Shown: piece after piece, positions 1-9,612 of the stretch | Layout of the letters: each line of letters opens with the position of its first letter | How positions within the stretch are numbered: the first letter of the stretch is position 1 | The notes under the pieces: model-generated | What the model was told of the DNA's origin: nothing | Databases searched by the model: none | The model's input: only the letters and a program-made list of their open reading frames with translations | Translations under genes and position numbers: made by a program | Assembly: GCA_027922465.2 (NCBI GenBank) | Contig: BQMF02000415.1 | Location: 329,819 to 393,818 of the forward strand | DNA length: 64,000 nt | Direction of reading: 5' to 3' | Origin: Turritopsis dohrnii | Lineage: Eukaryota; Cnidaria; Hydrozoa; Anthoathecata; Oceaniidae

Positions 1-167
1 TTACCTAACATTTGTCAGTCAAACGCCAACAAATAATGCGCTAATCCATAAATAAGTCTATTGGACAGCCTTTTGAGTGACGGTATCCCGTCGCGTGATG
101 TTATGACAACGTAAAAAAAGCGACGAAAAAAAACAAAAGAGAACGACCGTAAATCATTTAGTAATTA

Positions 168-299
168 CTTACATATTTTAATAGTAAAAGAGTACGCCAA
201 CCGAATAGGAAGTTGTCTGCGCTTCAATACAAAAGGCATACCTGTGTCGGATGGTGACAATTGTACTCTAGGTACTCTTTTACTATTAAAATATGTAAG
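168..299. repeat. Perfect fold-back: 28-bp inverted repeats, 76-nt spacer
   Basis: Positions 168-195 and 272-299 are exact reverse complements (28 of 28). The arm starts CTTACATATTTTAATAG. The whole unit is 132 bp. No coding capacity was seen; it looks like a very small MITE or a single fold-back. The perfect arms suggest recent origin or gene conversion. Confidence 0.85.
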
Positions 300-1011
300 A
301 ATTTTACTAGAGCTTGAGCTGTATGAACTGTACCCTGCGTCCGCCACTGGGACCTAAATTAAAAGGTAAACATTAGTTAACCATGATATATGAAAAAAGT
401 TTTTTGATTCTGCTTGGTATTAATTTTGGTCTGTTCAAAAAAGAAAACCACTTCTGCATCATGGCTAAAAGGAACAAGAGCCAGATGGCGCAAAACGGTA
501 GCAGCAAGTTTACTTTTCACACAAACGCTTTCGAAATTTTACTTTAAGTATCTCACTGGTGGAAAACAGGCATTAACGATAAATTTGATGAAAATAAGTA
601 ATAGGAGTAAGGGTCTAATCATAAAACACCAGCAATAATTTATTTAAAGACAAAAGAATTATACATGCGTAAGCTGTGTAACATATGTTTTTTTATAAGA
701 AATTTTTTCGTAAGAGCTTATGTGAAAAAAAGTTTGTTTGTAATAATGATTTCTGATGAAACCAAAATTGAATTCCAACAAATAACTGCCTTTTTTTGAA
801 CTAGATCTTTGAAAGCCGTAATACACAAACATAGTGTAGTAGCTAACAAACGAGGTAATAAGAAATTTTGAACTGATAAGCTTTACTAACAAGAAAAGCA
901 ACATATCAAGTATTTTCAGTTAGCGCAATGAACTAAAAGTCCCATTTTTATGTACGTCTATTTGATTAGAATTGAAGGATTGTGCAAGGGCGCAAAGCGC
1001 CTGATGCCCAA
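300..1011. other. AT-rich interval, no gene seen
   Basis: Only short chance ORFs occur here, with A/T-driven composition. I found no recognisable domain, RNA gene or repeat boundary before the DIRS end at 1012. Confidence 0.6.
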
Positions 1012-1077
1012 GATCTAATACTGGCGTTCCGCCCTTATTCTGGCATATTGGGCGAAACGTCATTACTCAAAACCTCT
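1012..1077. repeat. DIRS-like left inverted terminal repeat
   Basis: Reverse complement of 3381-3446 over about 66 bp. Read from outside to inside, both copies contain CATATTGGGCGAAACGTC. It ends just beyond the stop codon of the recombinase (1089-1087, minus). Confidence 0.88.
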
Positions 1078-1086
1078 CTTTAACGC

Positions 1087-2605
1087 TTATTGTAGTATAC
1101 TGTGCTGAAACGCATCGGTACTCCCGGATTCAATGGTTTTATTATAAAATCTTTCAAATGTAGAAGTCTGAGTCCAATGACCTCTTTTAATGGAACACCT
1201 TGTGCTCTAGCCTTGGAAGTAGAAGCTGAACGAGTTGAGTATCCCGAAAATTGTACAAGTCTTTACCGTTTTATGAGGCTTAATAAAACTCAAGAGAAGT
1301 TGATTTTTCTCCTCTCTCCATGATTTTGTTCTTTCCATATATTCATCCAAATGCTGACAAACACACAAATCTTTGTCTTGAGGAAAACTGTGGAATTTTA
1401 TTGGTGGCCTCAGTTTTCCTCTTTTCGAAGTTTTAGTTAGCTGACCAAAATTGAATGTGTATCCTGTATAGTGCTTTACCAAATACCTAACATCCAGAAA
1501 ACAGATCTCATGTGCTCTAGCAGCAGATGTCAAAGCCAGAAGCATTGTGGTCTTTAAGGTAAGCATCTTATCATTCATCTCTCTTAAATGAAGTCCTTTA
1601 AGGAAAGCAACAACCTTCTCAACGTCCCAAATAAAAAGATACTTAGGCTGAGAACATCTTTTGTTGTGGATACCTGCTAATAAATCTGAAACCCTAGGGT
1701 GTTGCCCAACCACAACACCGTCAATTGGGTCATGATAGGCTGATATGGCAGATCTATACCCTGCGATAGTGTTGTACTGATAACCTTCCTGAAATGTGCC
1801 TGTTAAAAAACTAAGAATCCATTTCAAAGAACATCGAACAGGATCAATTTTCTTCCTACTACACCAGCTACTCCACTTGTTCCAGGCTGACTCGTAATGC
1901 TTAATGGTGCCGTCTCGTCTTGCAGCAGTGATAAGCTGCACATTGTCTTCTGATAGTCCCTCACTATAAAGTTGTTGCCTGAAACTATCCAGGCCACCAA
2001 CTGCAAATTTTTCCTTAGCAGGAGAGGATGAAACTCGCAAAGGGTTTCTTACTGACAGTTTTAACAGTTGATGGTACCAAGGTTGGCCTTGCCAAGCAGG
2101 AGTGACTAGAATTAGGGTTGCCTTGTCCTCCATTACCTTCTTTAGAACCCTCCCAATTAAAGCGAATGGAAGGAAAGCATATGCTTTTAGATGATTCCAC
2201 TGAGTTTGAAATGCGTCCTGACCCTTGCTGTATGGATCTGCCTTCCATGAATAATACGCCGGTACCTGGTGAGAAATGCGGGAGGCGAATAGATCTGTGC
2301 ATGGCCTCCACCTGAGTTGGCATATTTGTTGAAACACTTTTGGACACAATTTCCATTCGCTTGCATCTCTCACCTGACGGGATTCGTAATCTGCTTCCAA
2401 GTTCAGTTTTCCCAGAAGATATTCTACAGTAATCATGATCTGTCGAGAAAGAAGATACTCCCAGATCTCTTTGCTTAGTAGAGAGAGACTCTTGCTTTTT
2501 GTACCCCCCATCTTTGATAAGTATTTCAGGGCCACAATGTTGTCCATCCTTAAATGAATGGCCCGGAATTCGAGTAAATGTTAAAATGGCTAACTTCGCT
2601 GCCAT
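1087..2605 (-). pseudogene. DIRS RNase H plus tyrosine recombinase, frameshifted
   Basis: The longest frame (2547 down to 1207) starts inside RNase H. Its LNLEADYESR motif and the following FASR and YYSW stretch are typical of DIRS RNase H. A recombinase follows, with a SAM-like N-terminal region (YESAWNKWSSWC, AISAYHDP) and the first catalytic arginine block TSAARAHEI. The RNase H start (minus strand from about 2660, with NVLELMAAK near 2610) is in another frame, consistent with a single-base loss near 2573. The recombinase tail, including STRSAS near 1240 and STFERFYNK near 1150, is split over two further frames and ends at a stop at 1089-1087. The enzyme cannot be made intact. Confidence 0.85.
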
Positions 2606-2610
2606 TAGTT

Positions 2611-3357
2611 CTAGAACATTGATGTGAGACTGACTTTCTGATAATGTCCATGCTCCTCCTGTCCTGTGCCCTTGACAAGCAGCCCCCCCCCCCCCCCCCC
2701 CCCCCCCCCCTCGTTGCTAGAGTGTTTCTCTTCCTCCATCCAGGACCAAAGGCGTGATAATGGTCCTAAGATCCCTAAAATCTTTTCCTGGAGAGCTGTC
2801 AACAATTTATCTTGTTGCACTGTGGCAAATTTATTGTTTTCCACCAAAATCTCTTTTATGTAAGCGTCTAATGATGGTACTTGTTTTATGTTCGATGCAA
2901 CTGGGTTTAATTGCAGGATTTTATCTTTAACTTCTTTATCTGAGAAGTGTTGGGACATGTATTTGTGGATATAATCTTTTAATCCATCAGGTAAATCCCA
3001 ACTACCATCTCCTTCTGCCCCATCAAGTTCGAATCTAGCCACTTTGTTGCAAGATTCATCAACGTGATTTTCCTGCAACTTTCTCTTTCCTCTGGACGGA
3101 ATCTCAGGGTCAGAGTTCGATGTCCCAGGGATATCAGAGGTGATGGTATCGACCTCTTCCTGGACAGTCTCATCAGCATGCACGCTGGCACTGTTCGCTC
3201 TACGAAAGAGGCGAAAAAACATATAAATATTGGAAATATTGATCACGAATTGAAGCTGATATTTTCAGATTGTAACACCTCTCAATCACGTAATAATTGC
3301 GGTTGTTATGACAGATTTAACCACAAAATAAATTACAACTTACGTATCATCGGCCAT
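2611..3357 (-). CDS. DIRS gag-like protein, predicted spliced, 14-nt first exon
   Basis: The main block (3199 down to 2611) encodes an acidic N-terminus, a basic RGKRKL stretch and the DIRS gag-like core (LPDGLKDYIHKYMSQ, then LGPLSRLWSWMEEE). The ORF has no good ATG in place. A tiny upstream exon at 3357-3344 (ATG GCC GAT GAT AC) is followed by a consensus GTAAGT donor, and a pyrimidine-rich acceptor ends at 3200. Joining the two keeps the frame (phase 2), giving MADDT followed by ANSASV. After SSNE the frame enters a nine-glycine run from the 28-nt homopolymer and then non-gag sequence, so the C-terminus is artificial. The intron lies just inside the right inverted repeat. Confidence 0.7.
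2683..2710. repeat. 28-nt poly-C homopolymer at DIRS deletion junction
   Basis: An uninterrupted run of 28 C. On the minus strand it separates gag-like coding sequence from RNase H coding sequence, exactly where a reverse transcriptase domain should be. Its length may be unreliable in an assembly. Confidence 0.9.
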
Positions 3358-3380
3358 CTTTCATGCGAGAATTTGGCGAA

Positions 3381-3446
3381 AGAGGTTTTGAGTAATGACG
3401 TTTCGCCCAATATGCCAGAATAAGGGTGGAACGCCAGTATTAGATC
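3381..3446. repeat. DIRS-like right inverted terminal repeat
   Basis: Partner of 1012-1077. It lies immediately upstream (minus-strand sense) of the short gag first exon, so it probably contributes the promoter or 5' UTR, as inverted ends do in DIRS elements. That role is inferred. Confidence 0.88.
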
Positions 3447-4164
3447 GGGTGGAGATTTTATGAAATGAAATCGAATGAATTCTAATTTCGCGGATTAAGT
3501 TATTAAATATCGGGTTATGTACTTTTAAAATAAAAGGTAATCTGCTTTTAAAGCTTACCTCTCGTGAAAAAAAAAGTTATGTTCAAACCATTCAGAATGT
3601 GTAACTATATAACAATTTAAAAGGTTTTTTTGATAAATCGCACTGTTTATGAAAAAAATCGACAAAGTTAACTCGTGTATTCACCTCATGATGTTCGTTG
3701 AGGACGCCATTTTTATTTACAAACTCATTCGAATGAAATCCGATTGTGACGTCAGAAGGTTGCTTACGATAAATTTTTGGAGAAAGAATCCCCCGTGAAA
3801 GCGTATTAATAGTTCATTGAAATGTTGAAAAACTGTACATTATGTGAGAATTTTGATGAAATTTTGAAAGATTCTTGTGCATGATTGAAAAACATCAAAA
3901 ATTTTGACATCAACCCTGCTAACCATTATTTAGTATTTATATAAGGATTTATATGAAGGATGGGGATGATTCGTTTTTGTCGGTCACAGAATGACGACTC
4001 CATAAATCAGGCTGACAATTTCTCATATTGGAACACAAGTTAATTTTTATGAGGTTTCGTTAGAAAAAGCGAGGTCTCCGCAAACCAAGCCACGTGAACA
4101 CTGTACACAATTCTATTTCATATTGAGCATTTACTTTTGAATTTTTTCTCAAATATCTTCAGAA
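3447..4164. other. AT-rich interval with a dispersed repeat fragment
   Basis: No gene seen. Around 3553-3575, AAAGCTTACCTCTCGTG recurs in inverted, slightly diverged form near 7231-7248, so this interval carries part of a dispersed repeat. Confidence 0.5.
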
Positions 4165-4950
4165 CACAAATGTATGATGGCCCTGAAGGCTCACTGTAGC
4201 ACGCACATAAAAACCTGTCACGCGCACAAATTTTTTTTCACGCAACTTTTTTTTAATGCGCGCAACTTTTTTTATGCACGCAACTTTTTAAAAAAATTTT
4301 CACACAGTTATTTTTGTTACTCGCGCAATTTTTTTTTTTCACGTGCATTTTTTTTTCTTACGCACGCATTTTTTTTATTATCTGAATCCCCATAAAAAGG
4401 AACACTCTTGCTGATATGGATTTTAGGCAATTTCGTGACTTGTTTTCACCACGCTAGCACTTGGCGGTAGTCTAAAGCAATATGGCGGACAGTGGCTTAC
4501 CTTGTTTATCGGCTAGGTCTTTTAGCAGAGATTCTTTGATTTCTAGCTATTTTGGCCAAGGGTTCAGCAACTTAGAGATCTTATCCTTCTTGGCTGTTCA
4601 ACACAGTGTCTTTATAAGTCTGTCAACCTTAAAAACTTCGTTCAGTTGAGTGAGTCACTCCTCGTGGAAAAGATTTGTGATAGTTTGAGTGTTACTGATA
4701 CACGAAATAGTACATAAAAACAGGACCAAATTTCTTTTTAAGCGTGCGCAGCATATCAGTTTTTCCGGTGCGTGCAGTAAAATTCTTGTGTGCACGTAAA
4801 AAAAATTGTGCGTGCAAAAAAATGTGTGCGTGTAAAAAAAATTAAAAGTTGCGTGTAAAAAAAATAGGTTGCGTGAAAAAAAATTTGTGCGCGTGACAAG
4901 TTTTTTTGCGTGTTGCAGTGAGCCTTCAGAGCTATCGTACAAATGTAACA
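4165..4950. mobile_element. Fold-back DNA transposon derivative, CGCACA/poly-T arms
   Basis: The left arm (4165-4390) and right arm (4735-4950) are inverted copies. Both carry CTGAAGGCTCACTG at the outer side and then a run of degenerate units of the form CACGCACAA plus T7-9. The spacer holds a 55-codon ORF (separate entry). This architecture fits a non-autonomous derivative of a cut-and-paste element. The arms are imperfect, so this is not a recent insertion. Confidence 0.75.
4482..4649 (+). CDS. 55-codon ORF, possible transposase N-terminal helix-turn-helix remnant
   Basis: An ATG within AATATGGCG opens a 55-codon frame between the arms of the fold-back element. It ends in YFGQGFSNLEILSFLAVQHS followed by VFISLSTLKT. 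The spacing of YF, G, EI, L, H, IS and LK resembles the helix-turn-helix at the start of integrase-type transposases found in cnidarian and fish genomes. That assignment is from memory and needs a profile search. It may be all that is left of the autonomous element's ORF, or a chance frame. Confidence 0.4.
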   Translation: MADSGLPCLSARSFSRDSLISSYFGQGFSNLEILSFLAVQHSVFISLSTLKTSFS

Positions 4951-4955
4951 TAAAG

Positions 4956-5393
4956 GCACTATTTCTTTAAGCTTCCAGTAGGCCTTTAAGGGGTAGTGAA
5001 ATCAATACAAATTTTCTAATATAGGAGGCAACAACTAAATATATGCAGACACAGATTTTGCAACTCTCCTCAATTCAAAATTCCTAACTTATGGTAGCAA
5101 AATGATTTTATGCACTCCTTTTATGTTGGCATGGTAACGAAATGCAACAACACCTTTGAGAATATTTATGTGCGCTTCTCCACATCGACGATTGTATAAG
5201 ATTTGGGATCGGTGGGTCGCACGAACAGCGTAATAAAGTATTATACAACGATGTCATCGCACATTCCTTGTGAAAACTATTCTAAAGAATTTAAATCAGT
5301 AGTCGCTTTATCTTTTAATTTGTAAGAGGTTTGAATTGAAAACTTACACTTTTCATTATTCATTTTATAGTTGTTATTAGCTTCGTTGTTATT
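4956..5393. other. AT-rich interval, nothing recognised
   Basis: No ORF of note, RNA gene or repeat boundary seen between the fold-back element and the first HINE-like element. Confidence 0.5.
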
Positions 5394-6815
5394 GGATTTC
5401 TGCGTAAGCAAGAAATACTTTACGATCGTCCGTGTTTTTCTGATTTTTTTTTCATCTTACTGTCCAAACCGGCGCATATTTGTTTCTCGAATTTCATTGG
5501 TTCATACAAATGGCGTGTCAATGTTTATTGGTGAATGAAGCGCCACTCATGCTAAAGGCTGCTAATTAACTGAGCTTATTGGCTCAATTTTCGCCATGCC
5601 ATGTGATCATCCAGGTATTTTTCGACTTTACATTTGCACGCTGTTCGCATAATGGTATACTATCAGCGGTACCGAAGAAACCCACTTAGATTTCCAAAAG
5701 TTGATTGATCAATGTGGAATATATTTAAAAGAAAACCGAAAGTAAAGGGTAGAAAATTTATAACTTATCTTACAATGATTCTACTGTGTTCATTCTTTTC
5801 TAAAAACAAGTTTGCAATGATTTGTAAAAACAGTGTGTGAAAAAGGAATGCTTTCGTTTCTTGGAAAATGTTTGGGATTCTTATAAGCCTTTCTAAATAC
5901 AAAAGACTGTTTGTTTCATGTGTGGGATGTAATGCTTTTTAAGCTCTGGATACGTACAGCTCAGCTCAGTTTCCTCTTCAGCTCAACCAGAATGTCTAGT
6001 CTACTCTGTCTCTGCCTCTGATCTGTGCATCATTTTATGTTGATGTTTCTCTAGCTGTTTTTTAGCTTATTTACTTGTATAGTTCTGTATTATCAATGTC
6101 TTGAATTAGGAATGGGGACTTCCTATTTATGATAGCAAACTGAAATTTATCTTACTGTCAGTAAATTCTAATAAATGGCGGACATCCTTTTTTAACACAA
6201 ATTTCTGCTTTCAGTTATGTTTGCTAATTTTGGTAAGTTTGGGTCATATTTTTCATAATCCAAATCTTTGTTTACTTTTTGTGTTTGGGAAGTCTTTTCG
6301 TAATTAAGAAGATTGACCGCATATATTGAAAGACTTACGTAATCACTGTGATGATATCTGAAAGCATGTATTTAATTTAATGTTATTTTGTTCATTATGT
6401 TTATATGCAGTTACGTACGTTTCCTATTGTGTCAGTTATACTTTCATAATGCTCTGGGTGTATGCGTAATTAAAAATTTAACTTTTTTAGGTTTCTGTAT
6501 AAAATTTTATAATCTTTTAATGAAATTTAGTTCTGGTACTGCATGTTTGCAAATTAACGATAAAGCACAAATTTTTGTTTTCAGTTGTGTATGTTGATTT
6601 TTTAGGTATGTATGGATGTATTTTGCATGAACAAAATCTATGATTACTTTTTGTGCTTGTGATTTAGTAATTCTGTTAGGAAGATGCGCAAGAAATTTAA
6701 TATATATTGTGGAAATGATTCAACCTTTCCTAAATTTCAAGAACGTCATAGTCTTTCTTTTTTCATAATTCAGCTGATTTTGCAGAAATCCTTATGCCTG
6801 CAAGGGCATCTTGTT
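5394..6815 (+). mobile_element. HINE/Helentron-like non-autonomous element, copy 1
   Basis: It starts GGATTTCTGCGTAAGCAAG and ends in the inverted match GCAGAAATCC (6782-6791), followed by the hairpin ATGCC-TGCAAG-GGCAT (6794-6809) and CTTGTT. Short subterminal inverted repeats, with a small hairpin only at the 3' end, are the hallmarks of Helentron-associated elements. The body aligns in the same orientation with 38461-40015, sharing for instance ACTGTCCAAACC, TTGATTGATCAAT, GTACAGCTCAGCTCAG-like text and GGAAGTCTT. No coding region seen. Confidence 0.7.
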
Positions 6816-7964
6816 AGTTCTGTTATCAGTTCTGCTTCAAGTAATTTTATTTTCTCCTTCTTTTAATACTTTTTTTTATTTGTACGTATTGTTTTGCTGC
6901 AAACAAAATTATCGACGGGGGTAGTTGAAGCATAAAGTATCATAATATACCGATCTTACATCTCTGAGAAACATTTTTCTGCTGTGTTTACTTTCATTTC
7001 TCAATGTTTTCATGTGCTATGAGCAACCTCATGACGTCAAACTGCTGGCCATTATGAATTTTGATTTTGATCGGGAAATCAATATGGCAGCCCATCGAAG
7101 CTTCACGTTGAGCCGATTTCTAGACTCTTGAATTACAGATAACAGATATGCGAAGAACTTTTATGCAAAATGAATTTCATATTCCTAAATTATATGTAAA
7201 TATACGTTATTCTAACATAAATTATTTTTTCACGGGAGGTAAGCTTTAAATGTTTGATATGAAAAGGCCTCCAAATTACGAAGGCTGCGTTCCTTCATTG
7301 AAATTTACATTGCGTTTTTGGTAGAGTCCCGCAGACTCTAAATCGCAGACTAATTGTCATTTCGGCCGGAGTAGTAGGAGGAGTAGGAGTAGTAGGGGTA
7401 GGAGTAGGAGTCCACGGGTGTTTTAATACGGTATTCGCTTTCGCTGCTACCGTAATTACCATCAAATTTGCGAAATGTGTTTGGGTTGGTGAGTGTAAGA
7501 CTCAAGGTTGGCCTCATTTGTTCAAATATTTTTTTTAAGTGTTTCACCGATTAATGTAATGGTACCAATTATTCAGATGAACATAATGTATGAGAAGAGT
7601 TATTATTTGTGACAGATCAAAAGACACAGCGATTAGTTAGAAAAACGAGAACGAGAGTTTCATTACGCAATGAAAACAAATCTTCCAAGCATTTTTTTTT
7701 CTGTGTCCAGAGTGCATTGTCACATACAATATTTTGAATGAGATTGGAACCTATAAAAATATTTGAATCAAATACAAATATTAGCCATATTCCGGAAAAT
7801 CATAAGCTAACTGATGAAACTACCGAAAGTAAACAGAAACTGGCAACATTATATAAAACTAAATAAAAATTTGATACTCTTTCAGCATCTGACATCAAAC
7901 TTGAAACTTTCGGTTACTATTTTGTTTTATCATTAGGGATGTTAGTTTACAGTTGTTAAAAGAT
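6816..7964. other. Interval upstream of the membrane-protein gene
   Basis: It holds a dispersed repeat (7231-7470, separate entry). The rest is AT-rich with no supported gene. The region just before 7965 is the presumed promoter, but no clear core motif was identified. Confidence 0.5.
7231..7470 (-). repeat. Dispersed repeat with GGAGTA microsatellite, inverted partner at 28595
   Basis: Reverse complement of 28595-28790 with divergence. Both contain GCGAATACNGTATTAAAACA and CCGAAATNNCAATTAGTCT-like text. A (GTAGGA)-type microsatellite (about 7367-7410) is expanded here but short in the partner. Probably a MITE or SINE-like family. Confidence 0.65.
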
Positions 7965-8043
7965 ATGGTGATGTTGATAGCAGTTCTTTTTTACGTTGTC
8001 GTGCTTGGAAACGATAGTTTCTGTTGGGGCTATCCAACTGAAG
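7965..8043 (+). CDS. Exon 1 (signal peptide) of beta-helix multi-membrane protein
   Basis: ATG at 7965 opens MVMLIAVLFYVVVLG followed by NDSFCWGYPTEG, a classic signal peptide with a hydrophobic core and small residues near the expected cleavage site. The frame meets a GTACGA donor at 8044 with one base (G) of a codon left over. The acceptor TTTTTCTATAG at 9602-9612 supplies AA and restores GAA, in frame with the large exon. An in-frame ATG three codons later is an alternative start. The exon is too short to recognise alone; the phase match and the lack of a secretory leader on the large ORF make the link convincing. Confidence 0.75.
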
Positions 8044-8632
8044 GTACGAAATTTAACAATGTTGAAAAATTGAAAATCATATGCCTTTTTCTAATTCAAT
8101 TGCTTTTGATTTTTGTCTGGTACGTGAATGAAAACGAACGGGAAAACATGCTACAAAATCAATTTGTTGCTATCTCTCGAAAATATAACTTTCGTATATT
8201 CTTCATATGTGTATATGCGTTTAAATGGAAATCATAGGAAATACGGGTAAGGTCAGGCAAAGTATCAGTTTTAAAGCGGCAATGTGCATAATAATGAAAG
8301 AATAATCTAGTTGTATAATAAGTTGTAAAAAAAAGCTGTAATTCTAGTTAACATTGAAATGTCAAATTTAACTGGAATGGTTTCAGAAAACTGTTTTTGA
8401 CTCTTAGTATAATGGAAATTTTACAATGAATTTATCACAGTTTTGTCTAACCAGCAATCGTGGAAATAAATCGCGTGTACTTCAGAAAACACATACAAAA
8501 CACATACACTTCACTTTTTTCTGACACATTGAAAACAAAATGTTTCTGACAACTACTGCCATATTTACGCTTAAAGTAAAACAGGAAATTGATTCAAAAA
8601 CATTTATAGAATTTTTGTTACAAATTTCTATT

Positions 8633-9105
8633 ACAACCGGCTTTGTTATCCGTATTTTTCTTACTGTCCAAACCTACAGGGTTTTTTGAAATTTCGTGCG
8701 TGTTTTTACATGAAACCAAAGCAACGTGCGAAAGATTTGCAAAAGTTTCTTTGATGGATACTAAATGAATTTTAAAGAAATATACATATTTTAAGATGAA
8801 AAAAGAGAATTTATAGAAGAAAATTATAATTATCTTGAACTGTGATCATTTTTTTCTAAATAAGAAAAGTTCTCAACGTTTTGTAAACAGAAGAATCAAA
8901 AATCTATATATATATCATTATATGTATGTGTGTGGGGCTTCCGTGACACAGTTGGTTAGCGCAGTCACCTGTTAATCGAAAGGTCGGTGGTTCGAGCCTA
9001 CCTAGATCATTCTTCTGTTTTTTCGAATTTCAAACATTTCATAAAATATTTCATATTTCATGTTTTACCTGATTTTGCAGAAATCCTTATGCCTGCCGGA
9101 TGTTT
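8633..9105 (+). mobile_element. HINE-like element fragment inside intron
   Basis: ACCGGCTTTGTTATCCG and TTCTTACTGTCCAAACC (near 8660) match the 5' part of the 37533 copy. GCAGAAATCCTTATGCCTGC (9077-9096) matches the family 3' end, but the terminal hairpin is diverged here. It includes a tRNA-like insertion. Confidence 0.6.
8936..9010 (+). pseudogene. tRNA-Asn(GTT)-like pseudogene or SINE head
   Basis: A-box-like TGACACAGTTGGTTAGCGC and B-box GGTTCGAGCCT are present, with GTT at the anticodon position (CCTGTTAATCG). The anticodon stem and acceptor stem do not pair properly (5' GCTTCCG against 3' AGATCAT), so a functional tRNA is unlikely. It is enclosed by AAACAGAAGAAT (8885-8896) and its exact reverse complement (9009-9020). 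Confidence 0.6.
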
Positions 9106-9612
9106 GTTTTAAAACTGTTTTTAAAACTTTCATAATTTTCCGGGTTCCTGAAATTTTCATCCTAGTGTTTATGTTCATTCTTCGACCTTTTGTAAACAAT
9201 AACAAAAACTGTATTTACTGTTTTCCTATCAAAATAAGTTATTCTTCACAATGGAAACGTCCTGTTTTTGAATATCATTAGAATGCTGCAGAAAGCCTCC
9301 TGATTTAGGATTTTCATTAGGAAAAAGAACTTTTTGTGCCGACAGGTTTCTAAATCAGGGGGTTTTGTGAAGTGTAGCACAAAGGAACTTCAGAATTTTT
9401 AAAAATCAGTAATAAGATCAAACTTGAAAAATCTATCAGTTTCTTGGCGTAGATTGGACTTGCTACAAGAGTTTCTTCGGTCACAGCGCTTCCGTTATTA
9501 GAATTTCTTTTAAAACTTGTAATCTTACTAATGTTTCTTATCAACTGGTTCCTAAAGAGTATGATACTGACAATGACTCAGCATTTAACATCTATTTTCT
9601 CTTTTTCTATAG

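Larger units (their letters stand above)
1012..3446 (-). mobile_element. Internally deleted DIRS-like (tyrosine recombinase) retrotransposon
   Basis: The unit is bounded by inverted repeats at 1012-1077 and 3381-3446 that match over about 66 bp with one or two mismatches (GATCTAATACTGGCGTTCC at the outer end). Everything between reads on the minus strand: a gag-like ORF, then an RNase H block, then a tyrosine recombinase. DIRS elements normally have gag, reverse transcriptase, RNase H and recombinase. Here the reverse transcriptase is missing, and gag is joined to RNase H near a 28-nt C run. Frameshifts lie in the RNase H (about 2573) and in the recombinase C-terminus (about 1250 and 1160). 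The copy is non-autonomous but keeps both ends. Confidence 0.85.
8044..9612 (+). other. Intron 1 of the beta-helix membrane protein gene
   Basis: GT-AG intron of about 1.57 kb. It contains a HINE-like fragment (8633-9105) interrupted by, or containing, a tRNA-Asn-like sequence (8936-9010) flanked by a 12-bp inverted repeat. No other coding sequence seen. Confidence 0.7.

Noticed and set aside
4174..4951. Phe/His/Thr-rich ORFs in the fold-back arms
   Set aside because: Generated by CACGCACAA-T8 units in the arms of the element.
8936..9010. Functional tRNA-Asn gene
   Set aside because: Anticodon and acceptor stems do not pair; only the promoter boxes and anticodon position survive.
9531..9612. 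ATG at 9531 as the start of the membrane-protein gene
   Set aside because: The 27 residues before the acceptor lack a proper signal peptide. The upstream 7965-8043 exon supplies one in exact phase, so this stretch is better read as intron.
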